In this document: positions 17,175 to 27,475 of the stretch, one piece after another
Layout of the letters: every line of letters starts with the position of its first letter
Numbering within the stretch: position 1 is the first letter of the stretch
Origin: Glaciihabitans sp.
Lineage (GTDB): Bacteria; Actinomycetota; Actinomycetes; Actinomycetales; Microbacteriaceae
Direction: 5' to 3'
Length of the DNA stretch: 64,000 nt
Assembly (NCBI GenBank): GCA_025464095.1
Contig: JAODMF010000022.1
Location: forward strand, 1 to 64,000
Made by a program: the position numbers and the translations under genes
Notes under the pieces: model-generated
Database searches by the model: none
What the model was told of the DNA's origin: nothing
What the model saw: only the letters and a program-made list of their open reading frames with translations

Positions 17175-18167
17175 ATGCCAAGGACACGGAAACACACGAC
17201 GCTCCGACTTCTCATGGCAAACAGCTCCCTGCACACCCCGGTACTCCTCGAGCGAACGATCGAGCTGCTCGCGCCTGCCCTCGGCCGCGACGGCGCCGTT
17301 CTCGTGGACGCAACGCTGGGACTCGGCGGGCACGCAGAGGCATTCCTGACCCGCTTTCCCCACCTCGTGCTCGTCGGTCTCGACCGCGACCCCGAGGCGC
17401 TTCGACTGGCCGGAGAGCGGCTGGCGCCGTTCGGAGACCGCGTTCACCTCGTGCACACGGTGTACGACCAGTTCACGGAGGCGCTCGACTCGCTCGGCAT
17501 CGAGGCGGTCTCGGGCATCCTGTTCGACCTGGGGGTCTCGTCGCTCCAGCTCGACCGGGTCGACCGTGGGTTCTCCTACTCGAAGGATGCCCCGCTCGAC
17601 ATGCGCATGGACTCGACTGCTCCGCTGACGGCCGAGCGCATCCTCGCCGAATACAGCGAGGCAGACCTGCGCCGCATCTTCTACGAGTTCGGCGAAGAAA
17701 AACTGTCACCGCGCTATGCGCGCAAAATCGTGGAGGCGCGGGCGACTACCCCCTTCGTCCGCTCCTCCCAGCTCGTCGACCTGATCATCGCGGCCACCCC
17801 CGCCGCGGTGCAACGAGCGGGTCACCCCGCAAAGCGCGTGTTCCAGGCTCTCCGGATCGAGGTCAACCAGGAGCTCGCCGTTCTCTCGCGCGCCATCCCC
17901 GCGGCCCTCGACGTCCTCGAGGTCGGCGGCCGCATGGTCGTGCTCGCCTACCAGTCCCTCGAAGACCGCATCGTGAAGCGCGCGCTGGCCGCCCGGGCGA
18001 CATCCACTGCCCCGGCAGGGCTGCCGGTCGAGCTGCCGGAGCACCGCCCCGAGCTCAAGTTGCTTGTCCGTGGTGCGGAACTCGCATCCGAAACCGAAAA
18101 AGCCGCAAACCCGCGCGCGACCCCAGTACGGCTGCGTGCCGTCGAACGAGTGAGAGCTGCCGCATGA
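17175..18167 (+). CDS. rsmH: 16S rRNA (cytosine(1402)-N4)-methyltransferase
   Basis: Methylates C1402 of 16S rRNA with S-adenosylmethionine. The sequence shows [15 protein letters not shown], the SAM motif [41 protein letters not shown] and the C-terminal [10 protein letters not shown] block. ATG at 17175 is preceded by GGATGGGG with good spacing and gives 330 residues. ATG at 17214 gives the more usual family N-terminus ([10 protein letters not shown]) but has no ribosome site, so the start is uncertain. The stop overlaps the ftsL-like ATG by four bases. Confidence 0.95.
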   Translation: MPRTRKHTTLRLLMANSSLHTPVLLERTIELLAPALGRDGAVLVDATLGLGGHAEAFLTRFPHLVLVGLDRDPEALRLAGERLAPFGDRVHLVHTVYDQFTEALDSLGIEAVSGILFDLGVSSLQLDRVDRGFSYSKDAPLDMRMDSTAPLTAERILAEYSEADLRRIFYEFGEEKLSPRYARKIVEARATTPFVRSSQLVDLIIAATPAAVQRAGHPAKRVFQALRIEVNQELAVLSRAIPAALDVLEVGGRMVVLAYQSLEDRIVKRALAARATSTAPAGLPVELPEHRPELKLLVRGAELASETEKAANPRATPVRLRAVERVRAAA

Positions 18168-18772
18168 GCACCAACCTTGCCTACGCCCTGCCGCTGGGAT
18201 CCCCGCGCGGTGAGGAGCACACCCGCCACATCGCCATCGCCCCGGTGGTGCAGCGTCGCGCGCGCCCGAAGCTGGCCTACGCGCTGCTGGCGGTTGGCGG
18301 CATCTTCGCGATTTTCCTTGCGCAGCTGCTGCTGAGCATCGCCCTGTCGGATGGGGCGTACAAGATCTCCGCACTGACCGGCACCCAGGCGGACCTGACG
18401 CGCGTCGAGGGCGCGCTCAACGAGCAGCTGCTGCTGGCCGGGTCGACCCAGAACCTCGCCTCCCACGCCCAAAAGCTGGGCATGGTCGCGAGTTCCTCCC
18501 CGGTCTTCCTGCGCCTGTCGGATGGCACGGTGATCGGATCCGCCACCGCGGCCGGGGTCGGCCCCGCTGCGGGTGCGAGCCTCGTCGGCAACTCCCTCCT
18601 CACCGGCGCCACCGAGGACGGCACGAGCTTCACCGGCAAGGCGAGCGCCGCCGCGAAGGTCACGACGCCGCCCCAAACCGGCACCCCCGCCGCGGGCGCG
18701 CCTCAGACTGACCCACTCGGTGCGCCGCTAGCGTCGAAGCCGGGGGAGCTCCCGTCTCCCCAGACGCACTAG
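18164..18772 (+). CDS. ftsL: FtsL-like division protein
   Basis: 202 residues: a short cytoplasmic N-terminus, one membrane helix (about 38-60, [22 protein letters not shown] split by few polar residues), then a region with heptad-like [20 protein letters not shown], and a low-complexity Ala/Pro/Thr tail. The position between rsmH and ftsI, and the bitopic coiled-coil design, identify it as the FtsL-like subunit (compare Rv2164c) that activates the FtsQ/FtsI/FtsW complex. Sequence similarity in this family is weak, so identity relies on context. The ATG overlaps the rsmH stop (ATGA). Confidence 0.82.
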   Translation: MSTNLAYALPLGSPRGEEHTRHIAIAPVVQRRARPKLAYALLAVGGIFAIFLAQLLLSIALSDGAYKISALTGTQADLTRVEGALNEQLLLAGSTQNLASHAQKLGMVASSSPVFLRLSDGTVIGSATAAGVGPAAGASLVGNSLLTGATEDGTSFTGKASAAAKVTTPPQTGTPAAGAPQTDPLGAPLASKPGELPSPQTH

Positions 18773-18787
18773 GGGTAGGGAGCGGTC

Positions 18788-20563
18788 GTGGTCAGTTCCC
18801 GCAGCACGCGCAGGCGGCTCGCGCTGACGATCATCGCGGTATTCGCGATCGTCGTCGTCTTCTCGATCCGTCTTGTCGACATCCAGGTTGTCCAGGCCAA
18901 GGCGCTCACCGCCAAGGCTGTCGCGAACCGGTCGCTGCCGGTCACCACCTACGGCACGCGCGGCGAAATCGTCGATACCAACGGGGTCGTGCTGGCGGAC
19001 AGCGTCGATCGATTCGACATCACGGCGGCGCCGAATATCGTTCCGGCAAACGGCAAGCTAACCATCATGATCGGGCCGAACGGCAAGTTCGAAAAGGTGT
19101 CCGTGGCGGATGCATTGAGCGCCATCGCGGCTATCACCGGCCAGTCGGTCACCGACCTGTCGACGACCCTGCTGGCGAACCCCAAGGCGAACTGGGCGCT
19201 GCTCACCAAGGCCGTGAAGCTCGATGTCTTCACGAAGGTGCAGAAACTGCGGATCCCGTGGGTGTTCGATGAGTTGCGGCCCAGCCGCAGCTACCCGAAC
19301 GGCGCAATCGCCGGCAACCTGGTCGGCTTCATCGGCACCGATGGCCCACAGGCCGGTATCGAATACACCCAGAACAAGTGCCTCGCCAGCAGTAATGGCA
19401 AGTCGACCTACGAACGCGGCGAAGACGGTGTGCGCATCCCGGGCAGCACCGTTACTCAAACCCAGCCGAAGGACGGCGGGACGGTCAAACTCACCATCGA
19501 CCGCGACCTGCAGTGGTTCGTGCAGCAGGCAGTGGACAAACAGGCGAAAGCTATCGGCGCAAAGTGGGCGACGGCGATCGTGGTTCGAGTGAAGGACGCC
19601 CACCTGCTTGCCGTCGCCGACTGGCCGACGGTCGACCCGAACAACGTCAACGCGGCCAAGCGCACGGCACTCGGTTCCCGCGCGTTCAGCACCCCGTACG
19701 AACCGGGATCGACCTTCAAGGCGATGTCGATGGCCTCGCTGTTGGATGCCGGCGTCGTGCATCCGGAGGACCACATCATCGTGCCCGGCCGCATGACCTT
19801 TCCCGGAGGGGACTACATCACCGACGACTGGGCGCACGGCGACCTGCGGTACACGCCGGCGACCGTGATCGAAAACTCGTCGAACGTGGGAATCTCGCTC
19901 CTGTCGAAGCGACTGAGCGCCCAGAAGCGCCACGACTACATGGCGAAGTTCGGTGTCGGCTCGAAGACCGCGGTCAACTTCAACGGTGAGTCGGCCGGAA
20001 TCTTCAGTCCCGCCAGCCAGTGGGATCCCGTGACGAGCCGAACCGTGGAGTTCGGCCAGGGCGTCAGCGCGACCTCCGCGCAGGTCGCCAGCATCTACCA
20101 GACCCTCGCGAACGGCGGTGTACGCACCCCGCTCACGCTGGTCGAGGGTTGCGTGCAGCCGGACGGCACCGTGACTGAGAAGCCGTCGACGACCGGAACG
20201 CGCGTCGTGAGCCAGCAGGCGGCATCCGAGACGCTGCGAATGATGGAGACCGTGGTCACCGGAGGCTGGCTCTCCGCCGACCTCAAGATTCCGGGTTACC
20301 GCGTCGCCGCCAAGTCGGGCACGGCCGAGGTACCCGCGACCAACGGCAACGGCTACACGGCACAGCGCGTGGTTTCGCTCGCCGGAATCGCACCCGCGGA
20401 CAATCCGCAGTACGTGGTTGTCGCGACCTTCGGAGAGCCAGATACGATAAAGACCTCAGCTGCAGCCGCGCCGACGTTCCAAAAGATCATGACGCAGGTG
20501 CTCAAGAAGTACCGCGTAGTACCGTCACGGAAGCCGGCACCACCCATCGCACTGAGCTGGTAA
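18788..20563 (+). CDS. ftsI: Septal peptidoglycan transpeptidase (FtsI/PBP3 class B)
   Basis: Cross-links septal peptidoglycan outside the membrane. The 591-residue protein has one N-terminal membrane helix (LALTIIAVFAIVVVFSI), a dimerisation domain, and a transpeptidase domain with all three active-site motifs: SxxK as STFK with Ser308 and Lys311, SxN as SSN in ENSSNVGIS, and KSGT near the C-terminus. It has no PASTA domain. It starts with GTG after GGGGTAGGGAG, 15 bases after ftsL. FtsW, its glycosyltransferase partner, is encoded downstream in the same cluster. Confidence 0.96.
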   Translation: MVSSRSTRRRLALTIIAVFAIVVVFSIRLVDIQVVQAKALTAKAVANRSLPVTTYGTRGEIVDTNGVVLADSVDRFDITAAPNIVPANGKLTIMIGPNGKFEKVSVADALSAIAAITGQSVTDLSTTLLANPKANWALLTKAVKLDVFTKVQKLRIPWVFDELRPSRSYPNGAIAGNLVGFIGTDGPQAGIEYTQNKCLASSNGKSTYERGEDGVRIPGSTVTQTQPKDGGTVKLTIDRDLQWFVQQAVDKQAKAIGAKWATAIVVRVKDAHLLAVADWPTVDPNNVNAAKRTALGSRAFSTPYEPGSTFKAMSMASLLDAGVVHPEDHIIVPGRMTFPGGDYITDDWAHGDLRYTPATVIENSSNVGISLLSKRLSAQKRHDYMAKFGVGSKTAVNFNGESAGIFSPASQWDPVTSRTVEFGQGVSATSAQVASIYQTLANGGVRTPLTLVEGCVQPDGTVTEKPSTTGTRVVSQQAASETLRMMETVVTGGWLSADLKIPGYRVAAKSGTAEVPATNGNGYTAQRVVSLAGIAPADNPQYVVVATFGEPDTIKTSAAAAPTFQKIMTQVLKKYRVVPSRKPAPPIALSW

Positions 20564-20574
20564 TCCCAGCGAAA

Positions 20575-20608
20575 CACAGGCAGTGCCGAATGGCACAGGC
20601 AGTGCCGA
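20575..20608 (+). repeat. Two 15-bp direct repeats between ftsI and murE
   Basis: CACAGGCAGTGCCGA occurs at 20575 and 20594, a 19-base period. Each contains the small palindrome GGCAGTGCC. They lie 12 bases after the ftsI stop and could be an operator, a processing site or a small duplication. Confidence 0.6.
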
Positions 20609-20628
20609 TTAGTAGAGAAAGGGATCGT

Positions 20629-22173
20629 GTGACCGCTCGGATCCCCCCGGTTCTTCGGCCGGAGCATCCCTCGGCTCGATCGCTCGCCGGTCTCGTTGAC
20701 GAATTCGGACTCGACTGCCGTGGTTCGATCGACGGCGTCGAGATCACCGGCGTCACCCTCAGCACGGGCGACCTGCACCCGGGCGACCTCTACGTTGGAA
20801 TCCGCGGAGCCAACTCGCACGGCGCCTCGTACGCCGACCAGGCACGCGAGGGTGGCGCTGTCGCCGTGCTGACGGACGAGGAAGGTGCGGCCCTGGCCGC
20901 CGACAGCGAGCTGCCGACCATCGTCGTGACGTCGCCGCGCGAGGCCCTCGGTGAGATCTCGGCCTGGATCTACCGCACCAACGACCACCCGCCCCTGCTC
21001 TTCGGAACAACGGGCACGAACGGCAAGACCTCCACCTCGTACCTGCTCGAGGGCATCCTGAAGCAGTTGGGGCTGGTCAGCGGCCTCAGTTCCACAGCCG
21101 AGCGCCACATCGGCGAGCTCACCGTCGTGAGCCGCCTGACGACCCCGGAGGCGAGCGAAATGCACGCCCTGCTCGCCCGCATGCGGGAGAGCAACGTGCG
21201 TGCTGTTGCCGTCGAGGTCAGCGCCCAGGCCCTCTCCCGTAACCGCGTCGACGGGCTCCACTTCGACGTCGTCGGGTTCACGAACCTCAGCCACGACCAC
21301 CTCGACGACTACGCCGACATGGAGGAGTACTTCCAGGCGAAGCTTGCGCTGTTCGACCCGGACCGGGCTCGGCGCGGCGTCGTCTCGCTGGACTCGCCGT
21401 ACGGCGCCCGCGTCGTCGAAGAGTCGCGCATCCCCGTCACCACCATCTCGACAACGCCGGGGGTGGATGCCGAATGGACCGTTGAAATCGTCGACGAGCA
21501 GGCCGCGTACACCGAATTCCGCCTCACCGGCCCCGAGGGCCGTTCGCTGGTGAGCCGGGTGCCGTTGATCGGATGGCACATGGCCGCCAATGCGGGTCTG
21601 GCGATTGTCATGCTCGTCGAAGCCGGTTTCGAGCTCGAGGCCATCGGCCACGCGCTGGACGATGACGGCGGCATCGTCGCCTACCTTCCCGGCCGCACCG
21701 AGCGGGTCTCGGGTGACCACGGACCGAGTGTCTACGTCGATTTCGGGCACAGCCCGGATGCCTTCCTCAACACCCTGGCCGCGGTGCGCAAATTCACGCC
21801 GGGCCGCACGATCATGGTCTTCGGCGCGGACGGCGATCGTGACGCCTCCAAGCGGTACGAGATGGCGCGCGTGGCGGCCGACGGATCGGACATCCTCGTG
21901 ATCACCGACCACCACCCGCGGTTCGAGGACGCGGCATCCATTCGGGCGACGCTGCTCGAGGGTGCGAAACTCGCCGAGCACCAGCCGGAGATCTACGAGG
22001 TGAGTCCGCCGGAGGCTGCAATTCGCAAGGCCGTTTCGCTGGCGGGGGAGGGTGACTCGATTCTGTGGGCCGGCCCCGGCCACCAGGATTACCGGGACAT
22101 CGAGGGAGTGCGGACGCCGTACTCCGCCCGCCAGGAGGCGCGTGACGCCCTCGCCGAGGCGGGCTGGGCGTGA
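20629..22173 (+). CDS. murE: UDP-MurNAc-dipeptide ligase MurE (third-residue adding)
   Basis: Adds the third stem-peptide amino acid to UDP-MurNAc-L-Ala-D-Glu with ATP. The 514-residue form contains the P-loop TTGTNGKTS, the central HDHLDDYADMEEY region and the C-terminal ligase domain. The substrate loop reads TDHHPRFED (His428-His429-Pro-Arg431) where meso-DAP enzymes have DNPR, so a different diamino acid is likely, such as diaminobutyrate, lysine or ornithine as found in Microbacteriaceae. GTG at 20629 has AAAGGGA upstream; an in-frame ATG at 20590 would add 13 residues. The stop overlaps murF (GTGA). Confidence 0.94.
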   Translation: MTARIPPVLRPEHPSARSLAGLVDEFGLDCRGSIDGVEITGVTLSTGDLHPGDLYVGIRGANSHGASYADQAREGGAVAVLTDEEGAALAADSELPTIVVTSPREALGEISAWIYRTNDHPPLLFGTTGTNGKTSTSYLLEGILKQLGLVSGLSSTAERHIGELTVVSRLTTPEASEMHALLARMRESNVRAVAVEVSAQALSRNRVDGLHFDVVGFTNLSHDHLDDYADMEEYFQAKLALFDPDRARRGVVSLDSPYGARVVEESRIPVTTISTTPGVDAEWTVEIVDEQAAYTEFRLTGPEGRSLVSRVPLIGWHMAANAGLAIVMLVEAGFELEAIGHALDDDGGIVAYLPGRTERVSGDHGPSVYVDFGHSPDAFLNTLAAVRKFTPGRTIMVFGADGDRDASKRYEMARVAADGSDILVITDHHPRFEDAASIRATLLEGAKLAEHQPEIYEVSPPEAAIRKAVSLAGEGDSILWAGPGHQDYRDIEGVRTPYSARQEARDALAEAGWA

Positions 22174-23570
22174 TCGCCCTCACCCTTGGCGAGATCGCTG
22201 GTCTCGTCGCCGGATCTCTCGTGGGCTCGCCGACCCCCGACGTCGTTGTCGACGGCACAGTCCAGACCGACTCGCGGCTGGTGACGGCTGGCTCGATATT
22301 CTTCGCCCTGCCTGGTGAAGAGACCGACGGCCACCTGTTCGCCGGTGATGCTGTCGCGAACGGCGCGGCCCTCGTCGTCGCCGAGCGCCAGCTCGACCTG
22401 CCCGTTCCCCAGGTACTCGTGCACGACGGTGTCGTCGCCCTCGGCGCGCTGGCGGCGGCCGTCGTCGAGCGGGTTCGATCGGGCGGAAATCTTCGCGTGG
22501 TCGCTATTACCGGGTCAAACGGCAAGACAACGACGAAGAACCTGCTGAACGCGATCCTGTCCGCTGAGGGGCCAACCGTCGCGCCGAAGGGCTCGTTCAA
22601 TAACCACGTTGGCGCACCCATTTCCATGCTCGGCATTACCGCGGACACCCGCTATCTCGTCGTCGAGATGGGGGCCGCGGGCGCGGGCGAAATCGCGCGG
22701 CTCGTAGCCATCGCGAAACCGGACATTGGGGTAGTTCTCAAGGTCGGACTCGCCCATGTCGGTGAGTTTGGCGGCATTGACGCCGTGCAACGTGCCAAGT
22801 CCGAAATGGTCACCGACCTGAGTGGCAGCGCTGTCGCGATCCTCAATGCGGATGACGAGCGGGTGGCAGCGATGGCCCGGCTGACCAACGCGCGGGTGCG
22901 CTATTTCGGCCTCGACGCATCCGCAGACCTGCACGCGGAGGAGGTTCAAGCCACCGCGACCGGTACGGCCTTCACGCTGGTGCGTGGCGGGGACCGGATG
23001 CCGGTGCACCTGCGCATCCTCGGCGAGCACCACGTGCTCAATGCACTGGCGGCCCTCTCCGTCGCCGACGAGCTGGGCGTCGATCTCGCGCGGGCCATTG
23101 CGGCGATCGAGGCCGTGCCGCGGGCGGAACGCTGGCGCATGGAGGTGCTGACCCCGGCATCCGGGGCGGTGGTCATCAACGACGCATACAACGCGAGCCC
23201 GGATTCGACCGCCGCGGCCCTCAAGACCCTGGCCCAGATAGTGCTTCCCGGGCAGCGTTCGGTGGCGATCCTGGGCGAGATGGCTGAGCTCGGCGAGTAC
23301 GCCGACGAGGAGCACGACCGCATCGGCCGACTCGCCGTGCGTCTCAACGTGCAGCGCCTGGTCGTCGTGGGCCACCGTGCCCGCCACATCCACAACGCGG
23401 CAGGGCTCGAAGGGTCGTGGGACGGGGAGTCCGTGCTCGTCGACACGGCCGAGGAGGCATACGCTTTGCTGAGTGCGGAACTGGGCGAGGGGGATGTTGT
23501 GCTCGTGAAGTCGTCCAAGTCGGCGGGCCTGCGTTTTCTCGGTGACCGTCTCGGCGGTGTGTCAGAGTGA
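22170..23570 (+). CDS. murF: UDP-MurNAc-tripeptide:D-Ala-D-Ala ligase
   Basis: Adds D-Ala-D-Ala to complete the UDP-MurNAc pentapeptide. 466 residues with an N-terminal UDP-binding domain, the P-loop [25 protein letters not shown] and the C-terminal [11 protein letters not shown] motif typical of MurF. The GTG start overlaps the murE stop and its own stop overlaps mraY, each by GTGA, so translation is coupled to both neighbours. Confidence 0.95.
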   Translation: MIALTLGEIAGLVAGSLVGSPTPDVVVDGTVQTDSRLVTAGSIFFALPGEETDGHLFAGDAVANGAALVVAERQLDLPVPQVLVHDGVVALGALAAAVVERVRSGGNLRVVAITGSNGKTTTKNLLNAILSAEGPTVAPKGSFNNHVGAPISMLGITADTRYLVVEMGAAGAGEIARLVAIAKPDIGVVLKVGLAHVGEFGGIDAVQRAKSEMVTDLSGSAVAILNADDERVAAMARLTNARVRYFGLDASADLHAEEVQATATGTAFTLVRGGDRMPVHLRILGEHHVLNALAALSVADELGVDLARAIAAIEAVPRAERWRMEVLTPASGAVVINDAYNASPDSTAAALKTLAQIVLPGQRSVAILGEMAELGEYADEEHDRIGRLAVRLNVQRLVVVGHRARHIHNAAGLEGSWDGESVLVDTAEEAYALLSAELGEGDVVLVKSSKSAGLRFLGDRLGGVSE

Positions 23571-24706
23571 TCGCCCTCCTCGTCGCCGGCGGATTCGGCC
23601 TTGCCTTCACGCTCTTCCTGACTCCGGTGTTCGTCAAGCTGTTCCGGCGGCTCAACTGGGGACAGTTCATCCGCGATGACGGTCCGCAGAGCCACCACTC
23701 GAAGCGTGGAACGCCGACCATGGGTGGCATCGTCTTCATCCTCGGCTCGGGACTCGCCTACATCGTCGGGCACATCGTCGCGCAGGTTCCGCTCACGCTC
23801 GTCGGTGTTCTTGTGCTCTTTCTCATGGTTGGCCTCGGTTTCGTTGGGTTCATCGATGACTTCCTGAAAACGCGGCGCCAGCAAAGCCTCGGCCTCGGCG
23901 GGTGGGCGAAGATCGCCGGCCAGGTCGTCGTCGCCGTCATTTTTGCGATATTCGCACTGCAGTTTCCCGATGAGAACGGCCTGACCCCGGCGTCAACGAT
24001 GATCTCGTGGGTACGCGACATCCACTGGCTCGACTTCCACCAGTTCGGCGTGCTGCTCGGTGGCGTTACCGGCGGCATCGTCATCGGCGGCATCCTGTTC
24101 GGAATCTGGTCGACGATCATCATCGTCAGCGCGTCGAACGGCGTGAACGTCGCGGATGGTCTCGACGGGCTTGCGACAGGGGCATCCATCTTCGCGATTT
24201 CGTCGTTTATCTTCATCGGGTTCTGGCAGAGCAACCAGTCCGCTTTCGGCATCAACGGGAGCGGCGCGAGCTCATCCGACCTGTTCAAGGCGTACGAGAC
24301 CCGGGACCCGCTGGATCTCGCCGTCGTAGCCGCGGCCATCGCGGGGAGCCTGATCGGATTCCTCTGGTACAACACGTCGCCGGCGCAGATCTTCATGGGG
24401 GACACCGGTTCGCTCGGCATCGGCGGCGCCCTGGCTGGCCTCGCGATCATGAGCCGTACCGAACTGCTGCTCGTGATCACCGGTGGCCTTTTTCTCATCG
24501 TGACCGGTTCGGTGATCCTGCAACGGGTGTACTTCAAACTCACGCACGGTAAACGCATCTTCCTGATGAGCCCGCTGCATCATCATTTCGAACTCAAGGG
24601 CTGGGCCGAAATCACGGTCGTCGTACGGTTCTGGCTGATCTCCGGCATGTTCGTTGCCGTCGGTGTCGGCCTGTTCTACCTCGAATGGGTCAGCCGCCCA
24701 TCGTGA
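23567..24706 (+). CDS. mraY: Phospho-MurNAc-pentapeptide translocase MraY
   Basis: An integral membrane enzyme that makes lipid I from undecaprenyl phosphate and UDP-MurNAc-pentapeptide. The 379-residue protein has about ten hydrophobic helices and the family motifs: [13 protein letters not shown] near residue 45, [22 protein letters not shown] and the histidine motif [13 protein letters not shown]. The GTG start overlaps murF by four bases. Confidence 0.96.
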   Translation: MIALLVAGGFGLAFTLFLTPVFVKLFRRLNWGQFIRDDGPQSHHSKRGTPTMGGIVFILGSGLAYIVGHIVAQVPLTLVGVLVLFLMVGLGFVGFIDDFLKTRRQQSLGLGGWAKIAGQVVVAVIFAIFALQFPDENGLTPASTMISWVRDIHWLDFHQFGVLLGGVTGGIVIGGILFGIWSTIIIVSASNGVNVADGLDGLATGASIFAISSFIFIGFWQSNQSAFGINGSGASSSDLFKAYETRDPLDLAVVAAAIAGSLIGFLWYNTSPAQIFMGDTGSLGIGGALAGLAIMSRTELLLVITGGLFLIVTGSVILQRVYFKLTHGKRIFLMSPLHHHFELKGWAEITVVVRFWLISGMFVAVGVGLFYLEWVSRPS

Positions 24707-26238
24707 CAGGCGTTTTCTCCGGCAGTGTCGACGACCTGGCCAGTTGGAATGCGAACTGGGGCGGCCTCCGCGTCGTCGTGCTCGGGCTGGGTGTAACGGG
24801 ATTCTCGGTTGCCGACACCCTCGTCGAGCTGGGCGCGACGGTGCTGGTCGCCGCGTCGGGGGCGAAGGACGAGCAGAAGAGGCTCCTGGACGTCATCGGC
24901 GGGAGCTACCTCGAGAGCGCAGACTTCGAGACCATTCCCGGTGAACTGGTTGACTTCGACCCCCAGCTGGTCGTCGCCTCTCCCGGCTTCCATCCCGACC
25001 ATCCGGTGCTGCTCTGGGCAACCCAGCGGGGAATTCCGACCTGGGGAGACATCGAGCTCGCCTGGCGGGTGCGCGACAAGGTGCAGCCGGCGGCGGAATG
25101 GATCCTCGTCACGGGCACGAACGGCAAGACGACTACCACGCAGCTGGCCGCGCATCTGCTCGAAGCGGCGGGCAAACGGGTCGCGGCCGTTGGCAACATC
25201 GGAATTCCCGTACTCGATGCGGTTCGATACCCCGCCGGATTCGACGTGCTGGTTGTCGAACTCTCGAGCTACCAGCTGCACTGGCTGGGGCGCACACCCA
25301 ACGGCACGCTCTCGCCCTGGGCGAGCGTTTGCCTGAACATCGCCCACGACCACCTGGACTGGCACGGCTCCTTCGAGGCGTACACGGCGGCGAAGGCAAA
25401 GGTCTACACCAACACCTCCGTCGCGGCCATCTACAACAAGGCCGACGAGGCGACGCTCAGCATGGTTGAGAACGCGGATGTGATCGACGGATGCCGGGCG
25501 ATCGGGTTCGGGCTCGGTGCGCCCGGAATGAGCGAGTTCGGTCTCGTCGACGGGATCCTCTGCGACCGGGCATTTCTCGACGACCGCCACCGATCGGCGC
25601 TCGAGCTCACCACGCGCGAGGAGCTCGAAACTGTCGGTCTCGGCGCACCCCACAGCATTGCCAACGTGCTGGCGGCATCCGCCCTCGTTCGGTCGATGGG
25701 TGTCGACCCCGCGGTCATCCGCGACGCGCTGCGAACCTTCCGAATGGATGCCCACCGCACCGAGCCGGTCGCCGACTCCGAGGGAGTGCTCTGGGTCGAC
25801 GACTCGAAGGCCACGAACCCCCACGCGGCCGAGGCATCGCTCCGCGCCTTCGACGGCGTCATATGGATCGTCGGGGGACTGCTCAAGGGCGTTGCCATCG
25901 ACGACCTGGTCGAGCGCCAGGTCGCCCGGCTGCGGGCAGCCGTTGTCATCGGGACGGACCGCGACGAGGTGCGCGCCGCATTCCGACGACACGCGCCCGA
26001 ACTGCCGGTGTTCGAGGTCGACACAAATGACACTGAGAACGTGATGCCGACGGCCGTGAGGCTGTCGGCCGCTGCAGCCCGGCCGGGTGACGTCGTCCTG
26101 CTGGCTCCAGCGGCAGCATCCATGGACCAGTTCACCGACTACGCAGACCGCGGCAGGCGTTTTGCCCGTGCCGTGCACGACCTACTTGAGGGGAGCGCGG
26201 ATGACGACCACGAGACCCCCGCGCACCCCGAGGGCTGA
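24703..26238 (+). CDS. murD: UDP-MurNAc-L-alanine:D-glutamate ligase
   Basis: Adds D-glutamate to UDP-MurNAc-L-Ala. It shows the Rossmann-like N-terminus [18 protein letters not shown], the ATP loop [30 protein letters not shown] and the C-terminal [15 protein letters not shown] motif. GTG at 24703 forms a GTGA overlap with the mraY stop, like the other junctions here, giving 511 residues; an ATG at 24685 adds six. Its 3' end overlaps ftsW by 38 bases. Confidence 0.95.
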   Translation: MTGVFSGSVDDLASWNANWGGLRVVVLGLGVTGFSVADTLVELGATVLVAASGAKDEQKRLLDVIGGSYLESADFETIPGELVDFDPQLVVASPGFHPDHPVLLWATQRGIPTWGDIELAWRVRDKVQPAAEWILVTGTNGKTTTTQLAAHLLEAAGKRVAAVGNIGIPVLDAVRYPAGFDVLVVELSSYQLHWLGRTPNGTLSPWASVCLNIAHDHLDWHGSFEAYTAAKAKVYTNTSVAAIYNKADEATLSMVENADVIDGCRAIGFGLGAPGMSEFGLVDGILCDRAFLDDRHRSALELTTREELETVGLGAPHSIANVLAASALVRSMGVDPAVIRDALRTFRMDAHRTEPVADSEGVLWVDDSKATNPHAAEASLRAFDGVIWIVGGLLKGVAIDDLVERQVARLRAAVVIGTDRDEVRAAFRRHAPELPVFEVDTNDTENVMPTAVRLSAAAARPGDVVLLAPAAASMDQFTDYADRGRRFARAVHDLLEGSADDDHETPAHPEG

Positions 26239-27475
26239 GCGAGACCCCGCACGCCCCGAAGCTGCCGTTCCGCGGCAGAAGCCCTCGGCCGTCGTCGCGG
26301 TGCAGCACATCTTTGGCGCCGAATCGAGCAACTACTTCCTCTTGCTGGGCACGACGCTGTTCCTCGTCGCTTTCGGCCTGGTGATGGTGCTCTCCTCGTC
26401 TGCCGTCACGGCGTACATCGCGACCGGCGACTCGTTCTCGCAGTTTCTCAAGCAGGGCTTCTACGCGCTGATCGGCATTCCCCTCATGCTGGTCGCGTCG
26501 CGGATTCCCCCCTCCTTCTGGAAGAAGTGGGCGTGGGCGGCGATCGGACTGGGCATCGCGCTGCAGTTGCTGGTTTTTACCCCCCTCGGCTGGGGTACCG
26601 GTGGCAACCAGAACTGGATCAAGATCGGTGCGTTCACCGCACAGCCGTCGGAGACCGTCAAGCTCGCCCTCGTCGTCTGGCTCGCCTGGGTCATCACCAC
26701 GAAGCAGCATCTCTTTCACGACTGGAAACACATCGCGCTCCCGATTGCGCCGGTCGCAGGGCTTGCGATCGGGCTCGTGCTGCTCGGCAACGACCTGGGC
26801 ACGGCGGCGATCATGCTCGCGATCGTGATCGGCGCCCTGTTCTATTCCGGAGTGCGGCTGCGGGTGATCGGCGTCGCGATCACGATGATCGCGCTGATCG
26901 GTTTCGCTTTTGCCTCGTTGTCCAATTCGCGAACAGCACGCGTTCATGCCTGGCTCTCCGGCTGCTCGGATCCGTCCCAGATGGTCGACTCATGCTGGCA
27001 GAGCGTGCACGGCTGGTGGGCGATGGCCTCCGGCGGGGTGTTGGGATCCGGGCTGGGCGAATCCCGTGCCAAGTGGAAATGGCTGCCTGCCGCCGACAAC
27101 GACTTCATATTCGCCATCATCGGCGACGAGCTCGGGCTCATCGGCGCGATTGTGGTGCTGGCACTGTTTGTCGTGCTTGCCATCGGGTTCGTGCGCGTGA
27201 TCCGGTCGTCGCATGACCCGTTCGCACGCCTCGTGACGAGCGGCGTCATGATCTGGATTATCGGCCAGGCCTTCGTCAATATCGCCGTCGTCCTCGGGCT
27301 GCTGCCGGTGCTGGGCGTACCGTTGCCCCTCATCTCGGCGGGCGGCTCTGCCCTCATCACCTCGCTGCTCGCGATGGGAGTGGTCTTATCGTTTGCCCGC
27401 CACCGCCCGGAGTCCCGCGACGAAACCACCGTCGCGCTCAGTTCGCCGAGCCTTTCGCGGCGGTCACCGCGGTGA
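26201..27475 (+). CDS. ftsW: Septal lipid II glycosyltransferase FtsW (SEDS family)
   Basis: Polymerises lipid II at the septum with FtsI. The 424-residue protein has a 35-residue basic cytoplasmic N-terminus, about ten membrane helices and SEDS motifs: QPSETVKLALVVWLAW, LGNDLGTAAIMLAIV, and the C-terminal NIAVVLGLLPVLGVPLPLIS-AGGSAL block. ATG at 26201 is preceded by GAGGGGAGCG; the start lies inside the murD 3' end. The stop overlaps the murG GTG. Confidence 0.95.
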   Translation: MTTTRPPRTPRAERDPARPEAAVPRQKPSAVVAVQHIFGAESSNYFLLLGTTLFLVAFGLVMVLSSSAVTAYIATGDSFSQFLKQGFYALIGIPLMLVASRIPPSFWKKWAWAAIGLGIALQLLVFTPLGWGTGGNQNWIKIGAFTAQPSETVKLALVVWLAWVITTKQHLFHDWKHIALPIAPVAGLAIGLVLLGNDLGTAAIMLAIVIGALFYSGVRLRVIGVAITMIALIGFAFASLSNSRTARVHAWLSGCSDPSQMVDSCWQSVHGWWAMASGGVLGSGLGESRAKWKWLPAADNDFIFAIIGDELGLIGAIVVLALFVVLAIGFVRVIRSSHDPFARLVTSGVMIWIIGQAFVNIAVVLGLLPVLGVPLPLISAGGSALITSLLAMGVVLSFARHRPESRDETTVALSSPSLSRRSPR

